The position numbers and the translations under genes were made by a program. From Bacillota bacterium (GTDB lineage Bacteria; Actinomycetota; Aquicultoria; Aquicultorales; Aquicultoraceae): a stretch of 64,000 nt of DNA. The notes beneath the pieces were generated by a model that searched no databases, was not told where the DNA came from, and saw nothing but the letters and a program-made list of their open reading frames with translations. The stretch covers positions 1 to 64,000 of the forward strand of contig JAIMBH010000008.1 of the NCBI GenBank assembly GCA_023511485.1, written 5' to 3'. Shown in pieces: positions 46,441 through 55,212 of the stretch (position 1 is the stretch's first letter; the number at the start of each line of letters is the position of its first letter).

Positions 46441-49345
46441 GAGAAAGAACAAGAAAGACCCATTTAAATTTAATACTAACGATAGTTCATCTGAGGAATA
46501 TCTTAATAAAGAAGACGACCTTGAGGTTGTTATCAATACATACATCCCAGAAGATGGTGGCAAGGATGATGGCCAGAGCGTGTCTCAAGAAGCAGATGCT
46601 GGCGACAACGTCGTTCCTTTCCCAAACAATGACCAACCCATTGATAGCTCATATTTAGACGAATCTAGCTCACCGCTGGTTAATGTTGCCAGTATAGATA
46701 GCTACATAACCAAAACAGAGGAGCGCCATATTTTAGAGCAAGACGTCTTTAGCCCCAAGAGCGCCAGGCAAACTCCAGGTGAAGAACCGCAGAAAAAGAA
46801 AAGCTCTAAAGAAGATATTTATGAGGAAAAAGTAGCAAGAATGATAGCCAAGCAATTAAATATAGAATTTATCGATATTTGCTCATACAAGATTGATGAA
46901 AAAGCGGTATCGCTTATATCAAAGGAAGAGATTAGACATTATCACTTACTTCCGGTTGGATTTGAGGAAGGCCGTATAATTGCTGCAATATCCGGAAAAA
47001 CCAATATTGCAGCTATAAACGAGCTTAATATAGCGACCGGGCACTATGTTGTACCGGTTGTTACAACAGATAGCGCGCTTCAAAAAGCCATAAATAAGTA
47101 TGCAGGCGCCGGTAAGGAAGACGAGATTGAAGAAATAGGCTACGAACCAATAAGTACGGTACCGTTGAGTGAAGGCAAACTTCCAAGCGAGGCAGACGGT
47201 ATTGCGGCTAAAGATACAGCATTGGATGGCAAAGAAGAGTTAACAGTAAATGGCGAGGGTAATAAAGAACTTTGGATAGGGGCAGATAGGATAGATGAAA
47301 AATTTAATGTCAAGACGCCTTCACTTAAATTGGAAGAAGAAAAAGAGGAAACAAAGGAAGAAGCAGAAATAGTAGAAGCAGCAGATTCAGAAGCAGCAGC
47401 AGAAGAAGAAGAAGCGAAGATAGAACTAGAAACAGCAGAAAAAGATATCGACGTAATTATACCTGATAATGTACAGGATCCGATAAACGAGAGCGGGACA
47501 ACCAAAACTGAGGATCAAAAACACCCGCTACTAACATCAGACGAAAGTACCACGCAAGAGCTTCATAACATCATAGGAAACGATATACAATCGCTCATTA
47601 ATATAAGCAGTGAGGATATTCTCAGTCATGATCGAGCAGATGGGCAAAAAGCAGCTGCTGTTGAAGATATCAATAGCACAAAGGACCTAAGTATAAGTTT
47701 AGATAGTATAGATGAGGTTGTGCTTGTTGAAGACGTTGAGCTGGGTAAAGAAACCAAGAGCATGACCAAGAATGCAGATGCATTGGAGACGTTTGACCTA
47801 AATACAGTTTCTGAAGCCGATGTAGCAAGAAACGTAGCTAAACAGCTACATATCGATTTTGTCGATCTGGCAAGCTATGAGATTAATCCGCAAGCATTAT
47901 CACTTGTATCGAGCGAGCATATAGGGCGGTACAAGCTTTTACCTATAGATTTCATGGACAACAAGCTGGTTGTTGCAATGGCCGACCCGACTGATATTTT
48001 CACGATAGATGATCTGCGTGTTATGACAGGCTACGAGATTGTTCCTGTGGTTGCAGCAGAGAGTGAGCTTCTTACAGCGATAAGCAGGTATAGAACTGGT
48101 GATATCGCCGTCCAGAAAGCACTGGAAAATATAGATAGCGACTTTGACCAAAAGGCAGATCACTTAGAAATTGACGAAAACTCTGAGGACGCTCCGGTAG
48201 TAAAGCTGGTGACCTTGATAGTAACCGAAGCTTTCAGAGAAGGAGCCAGCGATATTTTTATCGAGCCTCAGGAGAAAGAAGTAAGGGTTAGGTACAGAAT
48301 AGACGGCGTGTTGCAGGAAGTTATGCGCTCACCAAAACATGTCCAAGCCAGCATTATCCAGAGGATCAAAATCATGTCGGGTCTAGACATTGCCGAACGC
48401 CGGTTGCCTCAGGACGGGCGTTTTGGGCTGGTAATCGACAAAAAGAATGTCGATTTCCGTGTAGCTACCTTACCTACTATACATGGAGAGCAAGTAGTGT
48501 TAAGGCTATTGGAGAAAGGCAGCAGCATGCCTGCACTTGATGATTTAGGATTCTTGCCCGACTCGCTTGAAAAGTTTAAAGCATCATTCAGCAAACCTTA
48601 TGGGGCTATACTTATCACCGGACCAACTGGAAGCGGTAAAACGACAACGCTCTATTCTGTCCTGAATATACTTAATGCAACAGAGAAGAATCTGATTACT
48701 GTTGAAGATCCGGTTGAATACAGGTTGCCAGGCATCAATCAGGTACAGGTAAACACAAGAGCGGGCTTGACTTTTGCAAGCGCGCTAAGATCGATCCTTC
48801 GCCACGACCCAGATATCATAATGATCGGTGAGATAAGAGATGAAGAGACGGCTACAATAGCTATCGAATCGGCTCTTACCGGCCACCTTGTCCTGTCCAC
48901 GCTTCACACAAACACCGCCCCTGCAACACTCACAAGGTTGATAGAGATGGGGATAGAGCCTTTTCTGGTGTCTTCTGCAGTTGATTGCATAGTAGCCCAG
49001 AGGCTTGCGCGAAAGCTTTGCACGAAATGCAAGGAATCTTACAAGCCTACAAAAGAGGAATTAAAAGAGGCGGGCTATAAAATCGATGGTTCCGAACCGG
49101 TGGAGCTATATAGGGCGCGGGGCTGCAAGTTCTGCGGAAACACTGGCTATCAAGGACGTATAGGAATTTACGAAGTCATGAGCGTATCCGAAAGTATAGA
49201 GAGGGTTTTGGTTGGCAAATTCACAGTTGAAGATATCAATAGAATCGCGATAAGCGAAGGGATGAGAACGTTGCGTGAGGATGGTCTAGAAAAAGTACGG
49301 TCTGGTCTTACCTCAATCGAAGAAATAGCAAGGGTTACAATGTAG
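46433..49345 (+). CDS. pilB: Type IV pilus assembly ATPase PilB with duplicated N-terminal domains
   Basis: 970 residues, about 400 longer than usual. A charged leader (1-125) precedes a T2SSE_N/MshEN-like domain (131-225), a Glu/Ala-rich acidic linker (about 290-350), more low-complexity sequence and a second T2SSE_N domain (460-557). The GspE/PilB ATPase follows (600-970) with Walker A GPTGSGKT (730-737), Asp and His boxes and a CxxC-x~29-CxxC zinc site. The protein powers pilus extension. MshEN domains bind c-di-GMP in some homologues; the RLG segment of the first half is missing in both copies, so binding is uncertain. Overlaps aroE by 8 bp and precedes a second PilB gene by 20 bp. Confidence 0.9.
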   Translation: MFKRKNKKDPFKFNTNDSSSEEYLNKEDDLEVVINTYIPEDGGKDDGQSVSQEADAGDNVVPFPNNDQPIDSSYLDESSSPLVNVASIDSYITKTEERHILEQDVFSPKSARQTPGEEPQKKKSSKEDIYEEKVARMIAKQLNIEFIDICSYKIDEKAVSLISKEEIRHYHLLPVGFEEGRIIAAISGKTNIAAINELNIATGHYVVPVVTTDSALQKAINKYAGAGKEDEIEEIGYEPISTVPLSEGKLPSEADGIAAKDTALDGKEELTVNGEGNKELWIGADRIDEKFNVKTPSLKLEEEKEETKEEAEIVEAADSEAAAEEEEAKIELETAEKDIDVIIPDNVQDPINESGTTKTEDQKHPLLTSDESTTQELHNIIGNDIQSLINISSEDILSHDRADGQKAAAVEDINSTKDLSISLDSIDEVVLVEDVELGKETKSMTKNADALETFDLNTVSEADVARNVAKQLHIDFVDLASYEINPQALSLVSSEHIGRYKLLPIDFMDNKLVVAMADPTDIFTIDDLRVMTGYEIVPVVAAESELLTAISRYRTGDIAVQKALENIDSDFDQKADHLEIDENSEDAPVVKLVTLIVTEAFREGASDIFIEPQEKEVRVRYRIDGVLQEVMRSPKHVQASIIQRIKIMSGLDIAERRLPQDGRFGLVIDKKNVDFRVATLPTIHGEQVVLRLLEKGSSMPALDDLGFLPDSLEKFKASFSKPYGAILITGPTGSGKTTTLYSVLNILNATEKNLITVEDPVEYRLPGINQVQVNTRAGLTFASALRSILRHDPDIIMIGEIRDEETATIAIESALTGHLVLSTLHTNTAPATLTRLIEMGIEPFLVSSAVDCIVAQRLARKLCTKCKESYKPTKEELKEAGYKIDGSEPVELYRARGCKFCGNTGYQGRIGIYEVMSVSESIERVLVGKFTVEDINRIAISEGMRTLREDGLEKVRSGLTSIEEIARVTM

Positions 49346-49365
49346 CCTAAACAGGGGTTAATTAT

Positions 49366-51039
49366 ATGATAACAGAGAAATCTGATCAGATAATGGCAGA
49401 ATTGCTTGTGAAGAAAGGGATAGTATCGCAAGATGACTTAGCTGTTATAGAATCCCGGGTAAATGGTGACATGTCTTTGATAGAGGCTTTGGTAAGCAGC
49501 GGCCTTGTTAGCTCATCAGCCATTAGTGAGCTCGTAGGAATTAAAGATTTTAGTATTGTCGACTTGAGCGAGTACAATATTAATCCTGAGGCGGTTTCCC
49601 TGTTGCCGGAGGCTTTTGCGAGGAGATACCAAGCGATACCTATAGATTTTGAGAACCAGAAACTGGTTGTTGCAATGGCAGACCCTATAAATGTGCTTAT
49701 ATCCGACGACCTTCATATGGTAACTGGCCGCGATATAAAAACCGTAGCCGCCCTCGAAAGCGAGATAGAGGCGGCTATCAACCATTACTATAAGGCAACT
49801 GAAGTAATCCAGGAGGAAATAAGCGGTCTTGACCCAGAAGATGGGCAGGCAGATTTGTCAAAAATACGGGCAGTTTCAGAAGAAGCTCCTGTAATAAAGC
49901 TGGTAAATACGCTTATCATCAAGGCGGTAAATGAAAGAGTTAGCGACATCCATATCGAGCCTCAAGAGAAAGACCTGCGCGTAAGATACAGGGTGGACGG
50001 CGTTCTCAAAGAGGTAATGCGATCACCTAAACATATCCAGGCGGGCATTATCTCGAGACTAAAAGTCATGGCCAACCTAGATATTGCCGAAACCAGAGTG
50101 CCGCAAGATGGACACTGCGACCTTAATGTTGCTGGAAATGTTGTTGATTTCCGTGTGGCGACGCTACCCACAATATATGGCGAAAGGGTCGTCCTAAGGA
50201 TATTAAGAAAAGAAAGCATCCTTCTAAACCTGGACGACCTTGGATTTTTGCCAGATAGTCTTTCGAAATTCAAATCCTCTTTTAATAAACCCTATGGCGC
50301 CGTATTGGTAACTGGACCTACAGGAAGCGGAAAATCAACAACGCTATACGCTGCTTTAAATATTCTAAACAGCAGCAATAAAAATATAATCACCGTGGAA
50401 GACCCGGTAGAGTACAGGTTGCCCGGCATCAATCAGGTGAACGTTAATACAAAGGCGGGTTTGACTTTTGCGAAGGTGCTCAAAGCGGTTCTTCGCGCAT
50501 CGCCAGATATTGTAATGGTGGGTGAGATAAGGGACAAAGAGACTGCTCAGATAGCGATAGAGGCAGCACTAACAGGCCACCTGGTCCTCTCCACGCTTCA
50601 CACCAACGATGCACCAAGCGCAATAAGCAGGCTCACAGAGATGGGCATTGCACCATTTTTGACATCATCTGCTCTTGAGTGTGTTCAAGCACAGCGTTTG
50701 GCCAGGCGTCTTTGCCCGGACTGTAAGGAGCCTTACGAGCCTTCCATTGAAGCGCTTCAGAGAATAGGTTTTCCGCTCCGGGACGGGGAAAAAATCACGC
50801 TCTATAAGGCAAATGGTTGCCCAAGATGCAACGGCACGGGCTATAAAGGCAGGATAGGAATATATGAAGTAATGCCTTTTAGTGAGGCGATTGAGGAACT
50901 ATGCGTAAAGAGGGCAACGGTTGAAGAAATCAAGCGTGTTGCAATTGTGGAAGGTATGAAAACCCTGAGACAAGATGGCTACGAAAAGGTAAAGCTCGGC
51001 ATCACGTCTCTTGAGGAGATAATGAGAGTCATTGTTTAG
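49366..51039 (+). CDS. pilB: Second PilB/GspE-type pilus ATPase
   Basis: 557 residues, the usual size. A complete MshEN domain occupies residues about 1-150 (AELLVKKGIVSQDDL, then YNINPEAVSLLPEAFARRY). The ATPase has Walker A GPTGSGKST and DPVEYRLPGINQVNV, and the tetracysteine site CPDC ... CPRC. It closely resembles the C-terminal half of the preceding protein, so the pair arose by duplication. The two may form mixed hexamers or serve different pili. The conserved Arg of RLG in the c-di-GMP motif is not evident at the N-terminus. Confidence 0.92.
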   Translation: MITEKSDQIMAELLVKKGIVSQDDLAVIESRVNGDMSLIEALVSSGLVSSSAISELVGIKDFSIVDLSEYNINPEAVSLLPEAFARRYQAIPIDFENQKLVVAMADPINVLISDDLHMVTGRDIKTVAALESEIEAAINHYYKATEVIQEEISGLDPEDGQADLSKIRAVSEEAPVIKLVNTLIIKAVNERVSDIHIEPQEKDLRVRYRVDGVLKEVMRSPKHIQAGIISRLKVMANLDIAETRVPQDGHCDLNVAGNVVDFRVATLPTIYGERVVLRILRKESILLNLDDLGFLPDSLSKFKSSFNKPYGAVLVTGPTGSGKSTTLYAALNILNSSNKNIITVEDPVEYRLPGINQVNVNTKAGLTFAKVLKAVLRASPDIVMVGEIRDKETAQIAIEAALTGHLVLSTLHTNDAPSAISRLTEMGIAPFLTSSALECVQAQRLARRLCPDCKEPYEPSIEALQRIGFPLRDGEKITLYKANGCPRCNGTGYKGRIGIYEVMPFSEAIEELCVKRATVEEIKRVAIVEGMKTLRQDGYEKVKLGITSLEEIMRVIV

Positions 51040-51060
51040 TTTTCTATTTACGATTTCCAG

Positions 51061-51082
51061 TTATCGATTTTTAAATCGATAA
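51061..51082. promoter_or_regulatory. Perfect palindrome between pilB and pilT
   Basis: TTATCGATTT, TT, AAATCGATAA (51061-51082). It could be an operator or a weak terminator between pilB and the predicted pilT promoter at 51107. Confidence 0.45.
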
Positions 51083-51106
51083 ATCACCAACAGAGTTTAC
51101 AGGGCT

Positions 51107-51133
51107 TAAGCAATCCCACATCAATTCCGATAT
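51107..51133 (+). promoter_or_regulatory. Sigma-28/WhiG-like promoter of pilT-pilC
   Basis: TAAG (51107-51110), a 15-bp spacer, TCCGATAT (51126-51133). It matches the TAAA-N15-CCGATA pattern with one mismatch in the -35. Predicted start is near 51140, with a leader of about 34 nt including SD AGGAGG before TTG 51174. Confidence 0.55.
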
Positions 51134-51173
51134 TTAAGGAAACCCCTTTAAGAAGTTATCAGGAGGCTAAAAA

Positions 51174-52238
51174 TTGCTGGATATTAATGATTTGTTGATG
51201 CAGGTAATTGAGAAGGGAGCATCCGACCTTCACATAACAGTTGGATCGCCCCCAATGATTAGGCTACACGGTGACCTTGTTCCGCTTGATTATCCGAAGC
51301 TTACCCCTGAGGATACTAAAACGCTGTTATACAGCATTATGGATCAGGAGCACAAGGACAGGCTCGAGCAACAACTCGAGTGCGACTTTTCCTATGCGCT
51401 TACTGGCCACGCAAGGTTCAGGGTAAACGTGTTTTATCAGAGGGGAAACGTTGGGGCCGCTTTAAGGATAATTCCAATGCAAATAAGAACGTTAGAGGAA
51501 CTTGGGCTCCCTCAATCGCTTGAAATTCTGGCCAAGAAGCCAAGAGGTCTGATCCTAGTTACCGGCCCCACAGGTAGTGGTAAATCAACTACGCTTGCAT
51601 CGCTCATAAACATCATAAACGAAACGAAATCGCACCACATAATTACAATCGAGGATCCGATTGAGTTCATACACAATCATAAAAAATCACTAGTAAATCA
51701 GAGAGAAGTTGGCTCAGACACTAAATCCTTTGCAAACGCTTTAAAATATGTCCTTCGCCAAGACCCGGATGTAATTCTGGTGGGTGAGATGAGGGACTTG
51801 GAGACGATCTCGGCGGCCCTAACTGCAGCTGAGACAGGGCACCTGGTTTTTGCGACGCTTCACACACAAGACGCTCCGCAGACAATAGATAGGATTATTG
51901 ATGTATTCCCGCCGCACCAGCAGCAACAGGTAAGGATACAGCTTGCGGGCACACTCCAGGGTATTATCTGTCAGCAGCTTCTCCCAACAATTGATGGGAC
52001 AGGACGAGTTATTGCTTACGAGGTCATGCTGCCAACTCCGGGTATTCGCAATATGATTCGCGAAGGGAAAACTCACCAGCTATATAACGCGATACAAACA
52101 GGACAGAAAAACGGCATGATAACAATGGACCAGTGTCTCTCCGACCTCTATAGATACGGAAAGATATCGTTTGAGACGGCTGTTACTAAGGCAAGTGATC
52201 CAAATGAGATCAAGCAGCTTTTGGGCCGTACAGCCTAG
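51174..52238 (+). CDS. pilT: Twitching motility/retraction ATPase PilT
   Basis: 354 residues, standard length. It has the PilT N-terminal GASDLHITVGSPP, Walker A GPTGSGKST, the Asp box, the His box (HLVFATLHTQDAP) and the C-terminal AIRNLIREGK-like segment (PGIRNMIREGKTHQL) specific to PilT. It powers pilus retraction. TTG 51174 follows CAGGAGG. Presence of PilT with two PilBs supports a dynamic type IVa-like pilus, not a secretion-only system. Confidence 0.95.
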   Translation: MLDINDLLMQVIEKGASDLHITVGSPPMIRLHGDLVPLDYPKLTPEDTKTLLYSIMDQEHKDRLEQQLECDFSYALTGHARFRVNVFYQRGNVGAALRIIPMQIRTLEELGLPQSLEILAKKPRGLILVTGPTGSGKSTTLASLINIINETKSHHIITIEDPIEFIHNHKKSLVNQREVGSDTKSFANALKYVLRQDPDVILVGEMRDLETISAALTAAETGHLVFATLHTQDAPQTIDRIIDVFPPHQQQQVRIQLAGTLQGIICQQLLPTIDGTGRVIAYEVMLPTPGIRNMIREGKTHQLYNAIQTGQKNGMITMDQCLSDLYRYGKISFETAVTKASDPNEIKQLLGRTA

Positions 52239-52301
52239 GGATTTACGATTTTTGATTGTCGAATTATTAAATAGGAGATCAGGGCAAACCTGGGGGTCTT
52301 A

Positions 52302-53513
52302 ATGGCGACAACATTTGTATATAAGGTAAGAGACAATAAGGGGCAGTTAATAAATGGGCAGATAGAGGGCGATGGTATAACGATGGTTGCGACAAAGCTC
52401 CGTCAGATGGGCTATGTCGTAGTGGAGCTAAAAGAGAAAAGCCTTGCTCAAAAAGAAATAACACTGCCTTTTTCCAATAGAGTAAAAGCCAAGGATGTAA
52501 TAATCTTCAGCCGCCAGTTCGCTACTATGGTGAGCGCCGGCCTATCTCTTACCAGGTGTTTAGGTATCCTAGAGGAACAAACCGAGAGCAAGCCGCTAAA
52601 GAAGATAATCGCTGAGGTATTGCAAGACGTAGAGAGAGGAAAAGCCCTATCAGAAGCAATGGCAAAACATCCTTCCGCATTTCCGCCGATATACATTAAC
52701 ATGGTAAAAGCAGGCGAAGCCGGCGGTGTGCTCGATACCGTGCTACACCGGGTTGCCGAGCACTTTGAGAAAGAAGCATCGATCAAAGCGAAGATAAAAT
52801 CCGCGATGGCATACCCGACGGCAATGTTTGCCTTTTCGATCTTGATAACTATTGTTCTTATAACCTTTGTCGTGCCAGTCTTTGTAAACATGTTTGATAG
52901 CATGGGTGGTCAATTGCCGCTTCCAACAAAGATGCTCCTTTGGGCAAGTTCTTTTATCAGGAGTTTTTGGTTTATTATAATTCCTGCTCTTGTTGGTGCG
53001 GGCTATGGGTTTAAATACTATGCAAAAACGCCTGTCGGAAAGAGCAATCTCGATAGGATGAAGCTTAAGTTACCGGTGTTTGGCAGCCTTATAAGGAAGA
53101 TGGCGGTATCAAAGTTTACCCGAACATTAGGCACACTTATGGCAAGCGGTGTACCAATACTTCAAGCCCTGGATATCGTAGCAGATAGCTCAGGCAACAC
53201 TGTTATCGCTGGTGCAGTAAGAAACGCACGCGTAAGCATTAAAGAGGGCGAAACCATAGCAAAACCCTTATCGCAAGAAAAGGTCTTCCCTCCGATGGTT
53301 GTTCAGATGATATCGGTGGGTGAAGAGACAGGCGCACTCGACTCAATGCTTTCAAAAATTGCCGATTTTTATGACGACGAGGTATCAAGCATGGTCGATG
53401 CGTTAACATCTATTATTGAGCCGATGATGATTATGATGATGGGCGGCATCGTTGGCGGTATCATTATCAGTCTATACATGCCGATGTTCCAGGTAATTAA
53501 CCTTATTAAGTAG
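52302..53513 (+). CDS. pilC: Pilus inner-membrane platform protein PilC
   Basis: 403 residues. Two GspF domains of about 120 residues each (about 65-190 and 270-395) share the FSRQFATMVSAGLSL/KFTRTLGTLMASGVPI and GEAGGVLDTVL/GEETGALDSML motifs. Three membrane spans lie at about 168-192, 215-235 and 370-395. It anchors the motor ATPases and pilin assembly in the cytoplasmic membrane. It lies 63 bp after pilT without its own promoter-like site, so it is probably co-transcribed. Confidence 0.95.
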   Translation: MATTFVYKVRDNKGQLINGQIEGDGITMVATKLRQMGYVVVELKEKSLAQKEITLPFSNRVKAKDVIIFSRQFATMVSAGLSLTRCLGILEEQTESKPLKKIIAEVLQDVERGKALSEAMAKHPSAFPPIYINMVKAGEAGGVLDTVLHRVAEHFEKEASIKAKIKSAMAYPTAMFAFSILITIVLITFVVPVFVNMFDSMGGQLPLPTKMLLWASSFIRSFWFIIIPALVGAGYGFKYYAKTPVGKSNLDRMKLKLPVFGSLIRKMAVSKFTRTLGTLMASGVPILQALDIVADSSGNTVIAGAVRNARVSIKEGETIAKPLSQEKVFPPMVVQMISVGEETGALDSMLSKIADFYDDEVSSMVDALTSIIEPMMIMMMGGIVGGIIISLYMPMFQVINLIK

Positions 53514-53590
53514 CACTAGGCACCATAACTGGTTTTATTAAGGCGTATCCGCAAGAGCCATTGTAATGGAAAAACATAACAAATTAACCC

Positions 53591-53617
53591 TAAAGTATTT
53601 CCAGTAATTACCGATAC
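53591..53617 (+). promoter_or_regulatory. Sigma-28/WhiG-like promoter of the riboswitch-pilA unit
   Basis: TAAA (53591-53594), a 15-bp spacer, ACCGATAC (53610-53617). This is the closest match in the window to the sigma-28 consensus TAAA-N15-GCCGATAA (10 of 12 bases). The expected start (about 53624-53626) falls just before the riboswitch aptamer at 53631, as a functional promoter requires. Confidence 0.7.
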
Positions 53618-53630
53618 AAATAGTACAAAA

Positions 53631-53708
53631 AACGAAAGAGGCAAACCCATCGTGAGATGGGGACGCAAAGCCACGGGACTCTTCGAGTCGGCCGGGTTGC
53701 CGTTTTAG
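53631..53708 (+). ncRNA. Cyclic di-GMP-I riboswitch (GEMM-I) upstream of pilA
   Basis: The conserved cores GGCAAACCC (53640-53648) and GGACGCAAAGCC (53661-53672) are both present in the right order. Between them a hairpin CCCATC-GTGA-GATGGG carries a GNRA tetraloop. After them a second hairpin (GACTC-TTC-GAGTC) leads to GGCCGGGTTGCC, whose TTGCC closes P1 with GGCAA. This is the c-di-GMP-I architecture. Ligand specificity, c-di-GMP versus cGAMP (the GEMM-Ib variants), depends on one core base that I cannot place without an alignment. It controls the terminator at 53716. Confidence 0.88.
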
Positions 53709-53715
53709 ACGAGCT

Positions 53716-53774
53716 CCACTTTATCAGGCGCAGGCAAGTGGCTATATGCAAAAAAGACGCGCCTTTTCTTTTTG
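53716..53774 (+). terminator. Riboswitch expression platform: anti-terminator and terminator
   Basis: AGGCGC (53726-53731) can pair with GCGCCT (53759-53764), followed by TTTCTTTTTG, an intrinsic terminator. The alternative hairpin CCACTT (53716-53721) with AAGTGG (53736-53741) encloses AGGCGC in its loop and would prevent the terminator. The two states are mutually exclusive, as expected for a transcriptional switch. Whether ligand turns pilA on or off cannot be read from sequence. Confidence 0.75.
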
Positions 53775-53815
53775 TTCCGACTACATAGATTGCTTCTAAT
53801 GGGAGGTGAAGAAGA

Positions 53816-54184
53816 GTGAGACATCTTAGAAATGACAAAGGCTTTACCTTAATCGAGTTAATGGTCGTAATCCTTATTATCGGCATCTTAGTTGCCATTG
53901 CTATTCCGGTGTTTAATACATCGAGGGATTCTGCCTATCAAAGGACCTGCCAAGCAAACTTAAGGACCATCGAGGGTGCTGCATCAACTTATAGGGCTGA
54001 TAATGGTGGTGTGCCTACAACAGTTGCCGCTCTGTCTCCAACCTATCTAAAGGCAGTACCTCAATGCCCAAAACCAAAGACCGATGGCACCAAAGCAGAC
54101 CCTTATACTATTGATTCATCAGGAACAGCTCATTGCCCAACCTGGGAGAATGATCCAACAAGGCCGCACGTGCTGGCACCGTAA
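53816..54184 (+). CDS. pilA: Major type IV pilin
   Basis: 122 residues. Class III prepilin signal MRHLRNDKG|FTLIE, with cleavage after Gly9, Phe+1 and Glu+5 (Glu14), then a hydrophobic helix to about residue 36. The globular domain is small with two cysteines (QCPKPK, HCPTWE), a probable disulphide. GTG 53816 has GGGAGGTG about ten bases upstream. It stands alone between a riboswitch and a strong terminator, so its output can be set separately from the assembly genes. The small DSSGTAHCPTW loop resembles actinobacterial and Thermus-type pilins. Confidence 0.93.
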   Translation: MRHLRNDKGFTLIELMVVILIIGILVAIAIPVFNTSRDSAYQRTCQANLRTIEGAASTYRADNGGVPTTVAALSPTYLKAVPQCPKPKTDGTKADPYTIDSSGTAHCPTWENDPTRPHVLAP

Positions 54185-54238
54185 AAGGGTAAAATTAGCC
54201 TAACGGCTGTTAAAAATAGCCTCTAGGCTATTAAAAAA

Positions 54239-54263
54239 GGGCGGCAGCTAAGCCGCCCTTTTT
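54239..54263 (+). terminator. Intrinsic terminator after pilA
   Basis: GGGCGGC (54239-54245), loop, GCCGCCC (54252-54258), then TTTTT. An A-run precedes the stem, so it can also be read on the minus strand. A smaller hairpin (AATAGCC/GGCTATT) lies just before it at 54215. Confidence 0.9.
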
Positions 54264-54278
54264 GAGCTTTAAAGCGCT

Positions 54279-54304
54279 TAAATTGTTAATTGTTTAACCG
54301 ATAC
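54279..54304 (+). promoter_or_regulatory. Sigma-28/WhiG-like promoter giving a leaderless pilD mRNA
   Basis: TAAA (54279-54282), a 14-bp spacer, ACCGATAC (54297-54304), identical in the -10 to the pilA promoter. RNA would start seven or so bases later, at 54311-54313, exactly at the pilD ATG (54313). There is no SD sequence in front of that ATG, consistent with a leaderless transcript. Confidence 0.6.
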
Positions 54305-54312
54305 TTATTAAT

Positions 54313-55116
54313 ATGGAAACCATTCTTTCGATTGTAATTTTTATATTTGGTTTAGTTGTTGGTAGCTTTTTAAACGTATGTGCCTACCGGATACCAAAAG
54401 GTGAATCCATAGCTTACCCGCCTTCTCATTGTCCAACCTGCGGGTCGCAAATAAAGCCGTGGGATAACATACCGCTACTAAGCTATATTATCCTTCGAGG
54501 AAAGTGCAGGAGCTGTGGTCAAAAAATAAGCCTTAGATATCCAGTTGTTGAGCTTTTAACAGGTATTTTGTGGGTTAGCATATACTGGCAATATGGCGTA
54601 TCCAACCGGATGGTACTTGGGATATTTTTTGTGACCGTGCTGATTGTGCTCTCGGTTATCGATTTTAATATCCGTCTTATCCCGGACAAAATCCTTTTAC
54701 CATCTATGCTTGTAAGCTTTGCATTCTTGATTCTTTGCCCGCTCAAAATAGCATCTTTGCCAGTAATCGCTGGAATTAGGCCATTATGGGCTATAGCAGG
54801 ATTTTTTGCTGGCGGAGGCTCCCTGTACCTGATTGCCGCGCTTGCACCCCTCATATTTAAAAAACAGGCGATGGGCGGCGGCGATATCAAACTTGCAGCT
54901 TTTATGGGTCTTTACCTTGGTGGATACGTCTTTGTTGCGCTTTTCATAGGTTTTTTTCTTGGCGCATTAATTGGAATCGCTCTCATTGTGCTAGGAAAGA
55001 GAAGTATGCAGGATATGATCCCGTTTGGACCATTCCTCGCCGCAGGCGCGATTCTAACCATATTTTTCGGACCTCAGCTCTGGCATGGATATCTTTCGCT
55101 GGCAGGGCTGCAATAG
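54313..55116 (+). CDS. pilD: Prepilin peptidase/N-methyltransferase PilD
   Basis: 267 residues, integral membrane. The N-terminal half has the GSFLNVCAYRIPKGESIAYPPS motif and the zinc-type cysteines CPTC and CRSC of the methyltransferase domain. The aspartyl protease residues lie in VIDFNIRLIPD and GGGDIKLAA. Seven or eight hydrophobic segments span the membrane. It removes the prepilin leader and methylates the new N-terminus of PilA and the minor pilins below. No SD precedes ATG 54313. Confidence 0.94.
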   Translation: METILSIVIFIFGLVVGSFLNVCAYRIPKGESIAYPPSHCPTCGSQIKPWDNIPLLSYIILRGKCRSCGQKISLRYPVVELLTGILWVSIYWQYGVSNRMVLGIFFVTVLIVLSVIDFNIRLIPDKILLPSMLVSFAFLILCPLKIASLPVIAGIRPLWAIAGFFAGGGSLYLIAALAPLIFKKQAMGGGDIKLAAFMGLYLGGYVFVALFIGFFLGALIGIALIVLGKRSMQDMIPFGPFLAAGAILTIFFGPQLWHGYLSLAGLQ

Positions 55117-55160
55117 CCAGAATGGTCTAATGCCCGTACCTTAATGGCCCAATAGTCTAT

Positions 55161-55187
55161 CAAGAAACTCCCAGTATTTACCGATAC
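55161..55187 (+). promoter_or_regulatory. Sigma-28/WhiG-like promoter of the minor-pilin operon
   Basis: CAAG (55161-55164), a 15-bp spacer, ACCGATAC (55180-55187). The stretch from 55171 (CCAGTATTTACCGATACAAATAGTA) is nearly identical to that at 53601 before pilA, differing in one base. Predicted start near 55194; AAGGGG precedes ATG 55213. Confidence 0.6.
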
Positions 55188-55212
55188 AAATAGTATAGAA
55201 AAGGGGAATAGT

